Part shown: positions 55,956 to 64,000 of the stretch, in pieces
Numbering within the stretch: position 1 is the first letter of the stretch
Layout of the letters: the number at the start of each line of letters is the position of its first letter
Origin: Pseudeuparius sepicola
Taxonomy: Eukaryota > Arthropoda > Insecta > Coleoptera > Anthribidae
Assembly (NCBI GenBank): GCA_963920635.1
Contig: OY987301.1
Coordinates: forward strand, 19,944,501-20,008,500
Length of the DNA: 64,000 bases
Reading direction: 5' to 3'
Notes under the pieces: generated by a model
Databases searched by the model: none
Told to the model about the DNA's origin: nothing
Seen by the model: the letters and a program-made list of their open reading frames with translations, nothing else
Program-made: the position numbers and the translations under genes

Positions 55956-56250
55956 CACAGACCTATATAGCTTCGCTATACATATAAGCAGGTCTGTCAT
56001 AATATGTATAAGCAATTACAACAAATTACTGGAAAAAAATTGAAATAAAAATTTATTACATATTATTATTTATTATTTTTAAATTTTTATTTAAATTATT
56101 TTATAGTAATTTGTTGTAATTGATCGAAACATAATATGTAAGCAATTACAAAAAAATACCGGGAAAAAATTTTAATAAAAATTTATTGTGATAACGCACA
56201 GTCACATGTTATTTCGATGGTTGATACCCAGGATATGTGATTTTGAAAAA
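55956..56250 (+). repeat. Dispersed repeat that begins with a CACAGACC hairpin
   Basis: Begins with an imperfect hairpin (CACAGACCTATATAGC...GCAGGTCTGTC, 55956-55998). Then comes AATTACAACAAATTACTGG and, after an inner inverted AT-rich stretch, AAAAATTTATTGTGATAACG and CATGTTATTTCGATGG. The same order occurs at 62604-62775. No coding capacity. Confidence 0.72.
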
Positions 56251-56652
56251 GAAAAAAATCCTTTTCAAGTATTATAATAAATATTATTATAAAAATTTGT
56301 CAGTTTTGTTTTTTATTCAAAACGATTTTAAATTTTAAGGTTTTCTTTCTATGAAAATTTCTATATGAAAATCAACAAATTGCATTATTTAATTAGTTAA
56401 ACAGTACCTAGTAAATGTCCAAAGCCTACTATACAGGGTGTTCCTAAATATCATGTACATACGGAAGGGGGTAATTCTTTGGCCCATTTTAAGAAAAAAA
56501 CTTCGTATGAACGTATATCGTAAACGTCCTAACTTTTGAGATACAGGGCGTTGAAGTTCATTTTTTTAAATTGAATTTCGGCTACATCTCCCCAAATAAT
56601 CGCAAGCTGCTGAACTGAAATTTGGCACTGCTATGTTTTTGGGGATGGAGAA

Positions 56653-57343
56653 CTCAGACTAATGAATAAAGGGGACGAATTTGTTTACAAATTTAAGTGA
56701 ATTGTTGACAGGAGTTATTTTTATTACTATCCCCATGTTTGCAAATATTGGTCCTTTACTGACCTGCCCCAAAAATGTTGTCACATTTAAGAGTAACAAT
56801 AACTAGGAATATCATAAATAAAATAGGCAATTTCATCAGTAGATGCATTGAACGTAAAATTGCCCCCACTTATAAAATTTAGACGGAACAGTAAAGTAAA
56901 ACAACCTTTTCGTGTTCAAGAAAGATTATGTAGGTGTTTTATTATTGACAAAATGGTTATAGTAGAGAACACCCATTATTCTTCGCACTAATCGGCAACG
57001 TTGCGGTAGTTTGGCAGGGACCAAAGTTAGCGCTTGCTCAACTTGCTTGTTTTCCATTTTGTTTGTTTTGGTGTGTGCTTCGGTATTTGCTTAGTTTTAC
57101 CAGAGAACAAACGCTAAAATCGAGTTTTTCGTGCGGTTCCAAGTTTAAAATATTAAAAAATTGTAAAAAAGGTGCATAAAGTGCAAGTGTCTTTCCTCTA
57201 AAGTGAATAAAGAGAATATTTCGTTCCATAGGTAGTGTTTGTAAATACATTTATCTCTTTCATAAAGTGGGAGGGTTCAGCTTACTGTTTACATCTGTAT
57301 AACGACGCTATAATGCGGTGTCCCCTTTATTCATTAGTCTGAG
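56653..57343. mobile_element. Nested 691-bp element, TIR CTCAGACTAATG, 8-bp TSD
   Basis: Perfect 24-bp inverted ends start CTCAGACTAATGAATAAAG. 8-bp direct repeat ATGGAGAA at 56645-56652 and 57344-57351. The opposite arm of the host MITE has the uninterrupted site (single ATGGAGAA followed by TAAGCTG, inverse at 58081-58098). An 8-bp duplication fits hAT or P superfamilies. No coding frame survives. Confidence 0.93.
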
Positions 57344-57556
57344 ATGGAGAATAAGCTGAAAATGTCAATTTCACCGTATCTCACAGAGGGCGCCACTTGC
57401 GCTGTTTTTTGATCACGCTTTTACGCGTAACTTTTTTGAGGTTATCTTTTTGGTCCTGCAGGTCCATCATTTTAGTGCATCTTTTCATTCTGCAAGAAAA
57501 AGGTACTCTTGTTTCATAACGATTAAATCAACCGTTTGCTTTGAAATTGCCAAAAC

Positions 57557-57596
57557 CACAGACCTATATAGCTTCGCTAAGCTATATAGGTCTGTG
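57557..57596. repeat. 40-nt perfect palindrome inserted with a 7-bp duplication
   Basis: CACAGACCTATATAGCTT is followed by a 4-nt turn (CGCT) and its exact inverse. The 7-bp repeat CCAAAAC flanks it (57550-57556, 57597-57603). The opposite arm of the host element (about 57910-57935, inverse) has CCAAAAC once and no palindrome. The palindrome arm equals the start of the repeats at 55956 and 62604. Confidence 0.92.
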
Positions 57597-58582
57597 CCAA
57601 AACGTTCTCCAAAACACCTGTTGATTCCAATATTCTGTGCTACCACCTTCAAGTGTTACAGATCAACTGTACCGTTTAAACTGAGAAAAAAATCCCTATG
57701 AATAATGTACCAAAAATTATTCGCGCTTTCAAAATGGAAAGGATTGAATTTGACAAAATTTGGACACTCTATTTCAAGAAAACCAGTGGTGTTTTGACCA
57801 ATGCTCATTTGGGATTTTTTTCATCATTTTGAATATACAGTTGATCTGTAACATTTGAAAACAGTAGGTGAAAATTTTATGTTTCGAATATTGGAATCAA
57901 CAGGTGTTTTGGAGAACGTTTTGGCAATTTCAAAGCCTTTTTCTTGCAGAATGAAAAGATACACTAAAATGATGGACCTGCAGGACCAAAAAGATAACCT
58001 CAAAAAAGTTACGCCTAAAAGCGTGATCAAAAAACAGCGCAAGTGGCGCCCTCTGTGAGATACGGTGAAATGGACATTTTCAGCTTATTCTCCATCCCCA
58101 AAAACAGCAGTGCCAAATTTCAGTTCAGCAGCTTGATTATTTCGGGAGATGTAGCCAAAATTCAATTTAAAAAAATGAACTTCAACGCCCTGTATCTCAA
58201 AAGTTAGGACGTTTACGACATACGTTCATATGAAGTTTTTTTCTTAAAATGGGCCAAAGAATTACCCCCTTCCGTATGTACATGCTATTTAGGAACACCC
58301 TGTATATAGTATAATGAGGCCAGCCAGCTGGCGACGCGAAACGTCACTACGTCTGCGTCATCGTCATCACAGGGAGGTCGGGAGGTTGCTTTTTGAAGTT
58401 GTTTATTACGTTTACTTTTGTGGCGATTTTCCTGTTTTAAAGAACGTTTGTTGTGTGTTGGACTGTGTTTTTTAGTAATATAGGACCTGGAGTTCTATTA
58501 ATAAGGTGGTAAAACAGCAGTGGTTCAGAATAAAGTGATTAAAGTTCAATTTTAGTTTATAATAGGTTTTAGGTTGTGTCAA

Positions 58583-59743
58583 TAGCTGGGAATAGACGAG
58601 TGGAGAAATCCGTCGAACTGGCTCGCTGCGAGCAAATCGTCGGTTTTCTCTGTAGGTTTATGGCAACGTCGCGGCAAGTACCACGCCAAGCTTAGCGCCA
58701 AATAACATGCCACACTTCTGCGCATGGAAGTAGACAAATAAACGTTTTGTCCGCCGCGACCGCCGTCGCAGTTGTTATCTAGGGGTGTTCGGAGGCGGAC
58801 GGAATTATTCGAGTAAAATAATGAGCAATTCTTGTAAAAGACTTATATCACTGTATTTATACCTTTTTTTAAGCACTTCTTTTGTCATTTTGATCGTTGT
58901 TTCCTTTTCTGTGCCTTTTCCATATCGTAGGTATTAAAGTAGTGTACTAGACACATAAGTACTGGCAATAATTTTTTTCTTTGTGTCGGAAGGCATAATA
59001 TATCCGCACTGTCCAACGTCTTGCAGCAAACTGTGCGCCTATGAAAATCTGCCGATCGTGCTCGTGGTCTTTAGCTGGGAATAGACGAGCGGAGAAATCC
59101 GTCGGACTGGCTCGCTGCGAGCAAATCGTCGGTTTTCTCTGTGCGTTTATGGCAACGTCGCGGCAAGTACCACGCCAAGCTTAGCTCCAAATAACATGCC
59201 ACACTTCTGCGCATGGAAGTAGACAAATAAACGGACGGTTTTGTCCGCCGCCGTCCGCCGCCGCAGTTGTTATCTAGGGGTGTTCAGAGGCGGACGGAAT
59301 TATTCGAGTAAAATAATGAGCAATTCTTGTAAAAGACTTATATCACTGTATTTATACCTTTTTTAAAGCAGTTTTTTGCCATTCTGATCGTTGTTTCCTT
59401 TTCTGTGCTTTTTCCATATTATCGTAGGTATTAAAGTAGTGTACTACACACATACTGGCAATAATTTTTTTCTTTGTGTCCGAAGGCATAATATATCCGC
59501 GCTGTCCAACGTCTTGCAGCAAACTGTGCGCCTATGAAAATCCGCAGATCGTACTCGTGGTCTTTTAAAAATTTTAAAAGGCCACGAGCCACGCAAATCC
59601 AACGGATAAATCTGCCGTATGACTGCATAAACGCAAGAGTTTCTTCGCGACGAGCCCAGCAACGGATAAATCGAACGATTTGCGCGGCAATTTGTGGGCG
59701 CGGTTTTATCCGTAGCGTGAAAATCCGCTCGTCTATTCCCAGC
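58583..59743. repeat. 489-bp tandem duplication within a TIR-bearing element
   Basis: TAGCTGGGAATAGACGAG occurs at 58583 and again at 59072. The ~489 bp after each copy match closely (CGAGCAAATCGTCGG, CACGCCAAGCTTAGC, TTCTGCGCATGGAAGTAGAC, AGTAAAATAATGAGCAATTC). The same word occurs inverted at about 59722-59740 (CTCGTCTATTCCCAGCT), so the unit looks like an element with ~22-bp inverted ends whose left part was duplicated. A hairpin CTCGTGGTCTTTTAAAA and inverse lies at 59553-59589. The open frame at 59431-59826 follows repeat structure, not a protein family. Confidence 0.75.
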
Positions 59744-61499
59744 TTATAGTTTCGGACAGGGGTATGCAACTGGGTCCGGCGCATTGGCAACACAGGTCGG
59801 CCATTACGTCGGGTTGTGAAGGCCAAAGGGTATGATCGAAGGTAGCAAAAAGTGAGCTATATTCGCTCTGAACGCGACCCTATGTTAAACGGGTTGCCTA
59901 TACATTACGGGTTGGAGTGTTGGACCAATAGAATCGCCGGATCAGACGCCTTGCGATCGATGAATTTGCAAATTTTGAAGTTTTAATAAAAAAATATATC
60001 AACAATCTCGAACAAGGTAAGTTAAATATGTTATTATTTATTAATGATTTGATAATAGTTCTTCCCGAATTATTATCAATGTGTTATTCGAGGAATATTC
60101 CAAATATGAATAGGCAGTGTGAAAAGTATGGTTAGGGGGCTATTTTTAGAGACACTGTTACAAGTTATATTTATTCCCTTTATTCCTGTTGTTTCTTCTT
60201 GTCTATGTTATTACCACTAGATTAATAACAATAGTCAGTAAAAGCATAGTCGAACCAGTTTGGTTCGACTGCTAAAATGACTCGTACTGAAAGCCCCATC
60301 TACTTAGTAGTCGTGGTTTTTCAGCAGTTATTATTTTCTGTGTTTTAATGTGTTTGTCATTGTTTAACTCCAGTAGTAGTTTTCTGTTTGATTTAAAGAT
60401 ATAGGTACTATCGATAGTAAAAAATAACACCTTTTTTTATTTTAGATACAATGGAAACTGTTGAAACGGAGAATGGAGGCAACTTAATTTGAGAGTAGAA
60501 GACACCGCAGGCGGCGTGTCCCCGAAGAGTCTCAAACATGGCCGGAGTTACTTCAGCATCATCTACAATAGGTCAAATCGCTTTATTCATTAATAAATAA
60601 TGTGTGAGGTTAACTATTTTAAGTATATCAGGGAGAAAAAAGGTACGAAGCGAATTAGTGAGGGACATACTAAAAAAACTCAAGAAGTTTAAAAATTCCT
60701 AACTGTCTTTATTATTTCCTATCTAACATATTTGCTTCCCTTACTTGTAGCTATTGCGATCTGCTGATAAGGAACTCACTAATCGATTTTATCTTTATTA
60801 CATGTTTCCGGATTGCCGAACCAAGTTCGGTAGACTGGGAATATTAACAATGACCAAGACTTTTCATCTGTGATTTATCCAGACTGAAAGAAGACCAAGG
60901 ACCTGTGATATTTATTTTCTAAATAGGAGTTAATTTTTATTTTGTTTCTATTAATTAAGTTTTTGTATATTGTTTTATTGGTGGTGGTGACAACAATAGT
61001 TCTAAATAATAGTAATTGCCACCCCTCCCCCTACAATACTCCTAGATTGGAGTATTGTGAGGGCGAGAATTATTATTATTATACCTTCCTGATATGTTTC
61101 TTTGGTTTTTGTTTTAAATATATACAAAAAAACGAAAATGCTTTAATATATCCCTATAGTCCTTTTAATTGTTTTATTTCTGAAAAGGAACACATAATGT
61201 GGCGGAATATATCACATTATGCGCTCTTTTTTTTGAAATAAAGCAATAATTAAAAGTATCCCAGTGGGAGATCCCAGTTCAAATTTCCCGCTTCTCCCCC
61301 TTTGCCCCTCCCGCCCCCCGCCCCCCGCAGAATTCCTTACAGAAATTCCACCCAAGGTTCATCCAACCCGGTAAGGTGGCGCTGACCGTTCTGCCTCCTG
61401 TCAGCGGTGTTGCCAGGCAAAAGCATTGACGCCGCATTTCTTAACCTATATATTTTGTGGTTTCGGACTAATTTAATTAAATCATGCCGTGGACGTGTT

Positions 61500-61518
61500 C
61501 CTAACCTAACCTAACCTA
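61500..61518. repeat. Short CCTAA tract (insect telomere-type unit)
   Basis: Three CCTAA units followed by CCTATATATTTTGTG. The tail TAACCTATATATTTTGTG is also at 61442, 69 bp upstream. Too short to be called a telomeric array. Confidence 0.6.
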
Positions 61519-61668
61519 TATATTTTGTGAGAGAAACTACAAAGGTGGTCCTAATGTGTCGGCTTTTTCCTCCATAAAGACCCCATTTTAAAGGAAAAGT
61601 GGGCAAAAGAGATTTTGTTCATACACAGTTTTCCAGGGTTTTGGTTTGGACTGTTGGAGAATGTTATA

Positions 61669-61696
61669 CCTGGACCAACACTAGTGTTGGTCCAGG
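61669..61696. repeat. 28-nt perfect palindrome flanked by TTATA repeats
   Basis: CCTGGACCAACACT is followed directly by its inverse. TTATA lies on both sides (61664-61668, 61697-61701). Confidence 0.85.
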
Positions 61697-62508
61697 TTAT
61701 ATCACAGGATAAACAATATACAGTATGAAAAGTCGACGCCATTACTGATAGAATGCTTTTATTGCGCGGACTAGAATCACTAAAGAATGGAATGCGAGGA
61801 ATGCATCAGGGATGTAGGTACTCAAATATATTGGGAATTCCACCAGATTTGGGATTTCCCAGAATTGTTTATCTGTACTCTGCCATCAGTGTGTACCCCC
61901 AGGTATAAACAATTATTTCTTCAACTGTGCACAGACGTTATAACAATATCCAAACCATTAATTTAAGAACATAATTTAATCCCGGTCCTGTGTCTCATCG
62001 ATTTTTATACGGCGTGGTCTAAAATAAAGAAGTAATGTGACTTCAAAGTGAGATTCTATTGGAGAATGAGTTTGTATAAAAAACGAAAGTCACTACCGCC
62101 GAGATCAAAGGCGCCGACAGGAAAATATACAACTGGGTATTCCCTCAACTGGGGTTATACCTAACAATTTTACGTAATTAAATGTAACCACCTTGAAATC
62201 AGTAAGTTTTATGGTTTTATTTATTCGAATTTAGTTGTATCTAGGCAGGCAAATAAATAATTGGCATTTCCGAAAATTTTACTGGTAGATATCTAAATGC
62301 ACCAAAAGCCGTTGAAAATGTGACTTTCACTCTCGTAGATTATTATCCGTGTTGTAAAACCATGAGCTATATATGTAAACAATCATTTTAAAGTGTTTTT
62401 TACCAAATTTACCAAGTTGACATCTTGAAATTTGAATTTGGCGCCTTAGGCTCACCTCGCTTTCAGCTGGCGGGCCTTGTTATTGCGACGGTGCCGGTTG
62501 GTCTGAGG

Positions 62509-62540
62509 CTCAGAGAAATAACCTTGGTTATTTCTCTGAG
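62509..62540. repeat. 32-nt palindrome flanked by GTCTGAG repeats
   Basis: CTCAGAGAAATAACC, turn TT, then its exact inverse. GTCTGAG at 62501-62507 and 62541-62547. The tip CTCAGA resembles that of the 56653 element. Confidence 0.85.
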
Positions 62541-62603
62541 GTCTGAGATGAGTTTCTAGAAGACTCAAAATAAAGGTGATTTTGCCAGATATTTGGGTTC
62601 AGC

Positions 62604-62775
62604 CACAGACCTATATAGCTAAAGCCTTATATGGGTCTGTGATATTATATGTTTCTAACAATTACAACAAATTTCTGGAAAAAAATTTAAATAAAAATTT
62701 ATTGTTATAACACAGTCACATTTTATTTCGATGGTCGATAGGTACCCAGGAAATGTAATTTTGAAGAAAAAATTG
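62604..62775 (+). repeat. Second copy of the CACAGACC-hairpin dispersed repeat
   Basis: Hairpin CACAGACCTATATAGC...GGGTCTGTG (62604-62641), then AATTACAACAAATTTCTGG, AAAAATTTATTGTTATAACA and TTTTATTTCGATGGTCGAT. Matches 55956-56250 in order. Confidence 0.72.
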
Positions 62776-64000
62776 GACAACCAGGAAAACAAAAAAAAAT
62801 CCTAAAAAAAACAGAACCTCATCTGAAAATAAAATCTGAATATTGTTTAACTTTATTGTGGTTCATTGTGGGTAAAAAGTCTTGTGAAGTGTATAAGTAC
62901 CTATAAGAAACCTACTTTACTGATCTGAGTGTATTATTTCATGCTCGAAAATATTTTTTCGTTTGACGAAACAAGATATAATCAGTTTAAAAACATGCAT
63001 GCTAATAAAAACTGGCCAACAGTAATTAAAAGAAATAAAAAACATGATGTTTTTAAAAAATCGTTGATTTTTATCAGCCCTGATTTTGCCAAGGGGATGC
63101 ATGGGAAATTGTCACGATTTTCTACTACTTTGTTGCTGCGTCCGAATTAAACGTAATTCTACCGTGAAATTTAACTTTTCCTACGTAAATCGACCAGCCG
63201 AATCGATCTAGCATGGCCCCGAAGGCATAGCGCGCACCGGTTTCGGGCAAATAATTTTTTTGACATTTCGACCCCTCCATTTTGGAGGTTTTGGACAATT
63301 TTGGACATTGAATACGAAATTCTCGGAAACGACTGGACGAAATCGAATTTAACCTTTATTTCCGACATCTACGGGTCGAACTACGTCGGATATACCTATT
63401 TTCGGGGCAGGTTAATATTTTCGGAAATTCACAAAAGTGCGCTGGCCGGGCATTTAGAAATTTTTTAGAGGAATTTGGAGGCCGGATCCGTGTTCTGCGG
63501 GTCAATTTACGTCGGATGGGCTGGTTTTGGAGTCGTCCAGGGCAAAAGTTGCCATTTTGGGTTTTTTAGTCGATTTTCGGAAAAGTGCGCTGGCCGGGCA
63601 CTTAGAAGCCTCCAAGTTCAATTTCGACCGGATTTTCGGTTTCTACGTTCCAAACTGCGTCGGATAGGCCCGTTTCCGGCCAATTTTATTTTTTTTGCGA
63701 AATGGTCAAATTTCAGTTAACAAAGGGGTTGACCCCCCGAAAATCTCGGAGGAATATTCGCCACGCTCGCAGTTAATTTTTCGGGTGTCTGATTTCACCC
63801 TTACTTATAGATCTCGAGCCGCTGCGTCGATTGGCGTAAGGTAGGATGTTGTAGCTCTAACCGTTTCAGCGCAAATGGCCTTCAAAGTCAGATCGAAAGT
63901 GAAAACTCGAAGTTCGGTTTTTTAGTTGTATCTCCGGATCGGCTGCGGACTGGCTGGAGGCTATCTCCCGCCCATCCAGCTACCCCTTAAAGTCGTAGGT
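62776..64000. other. Right edge of the window, no gene recognised
   Basis: 62776-63160 is AT-rich without structure. 63170-64000 is the GC-richer repeat region described above, probably part of a larger element or satellite beyond the window. Confidence 0.55.
63370..63680. repeat. GC-richer degenerate tandem repeat, period about 126-148 bp
   Basis: TACGTCGGAT recurs at 63382, 63508 and (as TGCGTCGGAT) 63656. GTGCGCTGGCCGGGCA recurs at 63437 and 63585, exactly 148 bp apart, with TTAGAA after both. The surrounding 63170-64000 has the same CG-rich style and runs off the window edge. Open frames here follow the base composition. Confidence 0.65.

Larger units (their letters stand above)
56434..58302. 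mobile_element. CAGGG-ended foldback MITE with two insertions in its left arm
   Basis: Ends CAGGGTGTTCCTAAATA and inverse AAATAGCATG...GGAACACCCTG with TA on both sides (56432-56433, 58303-58304). The left arm (to about 57715) pairs with the right arm (about 57830-58302). The left arm is longer because a 691-bp element (56653-57343) and a 40-nt palindrome (57557-57596) were inserted. The right arm shows both empty sites. Shares its core with the MITE at 31796. Confidence 0.9.
59750..62600. other. Non-coding flank with several short hairpins
   Basis: No gene recognised. Short perfect palindromes: 60248-60270 (AGTCGAACCA stem), 61033-61058 (ACAATACTCC stem), 61669-61696 and 62509-62540. Also a C-rich tract at 61290-61330 and three CCTAA units at 61500-61516. 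Confidence 0.6.

Noticed and set aside
59431..59826. 131-codon minus-strand open frame (Arg-rich)
   Set aside because: Lies across the tandem-duplicated TIR element; composition explained by repeat sequence; no recognisable motif.
61500..61518. Telomere or internal telomeric array
   Set aside because: Only three CCTAA units; such short tracts occur by chance and within repeats.
63475..63720. 81-codon frame at the right edge
   Set aside because: Falls in the degenerate tandem repeat; frame follows the repeat units.
1..64000. tRNA or rRNA genes
   Set aside because: I looked for cloverleaf-like A/B-box motifs and conserved rRNA words and saw none I could support.

Overview
The window is animal nuclear DNA, almost certainly from an insect. 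Two multi-exon genes lie tail to tail. Most of their introns are about 48-60 nt, with GT-AG borders and strongly T-rich acceptors. The long introns and the flanks are AT-rich and full of DNA-transposon debris. Gene content (hemolectin, Vps13D) and a short CCTAA-type tract fit an insect. A beetle is my guess from intron size and transposon load, but nothing here proves the order.

Layout. Positions 941-27115 (+) hold all but the 5' end of hemolectin/hemocytin (Hml), a giant secreted clotting and adhesion protein of hemocytes. I can trace 50 exons whose joined frame closes exactly: 3,806 codons including stop. Domain order: EGF/CCP, three VWD-C8-TIL units, WxxW, chitin-binding type 2, TIL, two F5/8-type C, an LDL-receptor class A module, two more VWD-C8 units, a VWC-like series and a C-terminal cystine knot. 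Positions 29607-54539 (-) hold a complete Vps13D gene in 33 exons (4,130 aa): chorein N-terminus, long lipid-channel region, UBA, VAB, ricin-type lectin and ATG2_C/DH-like/PH-like C-terminus. The two genes share no obvious function. Their 3' ends are about 2.5 kb apart, and both stop codons overlap an AATAAA.

Mobile DNA. The Hml intron at 9251-12949 carries a foldback MITE whose right arm was invaded by an apparently intact Tc1/mariner element with 367-bp near-identical inverted repeats. The intron at 19287-23056 carries a foldback element with an inverted quadruplication of a 252-bp unit, and a LINE relic itself interrupted by a Tc1-like relic. Further CAGGG-ended foldback MITEs with TA duplications lie at 25322, 31796 and 56434. 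A separate MITE family with 7-bp target duplications occurs at 500, 6580, 15757 and 48428.

Right flank. Positions 54540-64000 hold no confident gene. Besides nested elements, this region has several very short perfect palindromes flanked by direct repeats. One is 40 nt long with a 7-bp duplication, and its empty site is preserved in the opposite arm of the host element. I regard these micro-palindromes as the least explained feature of the window.
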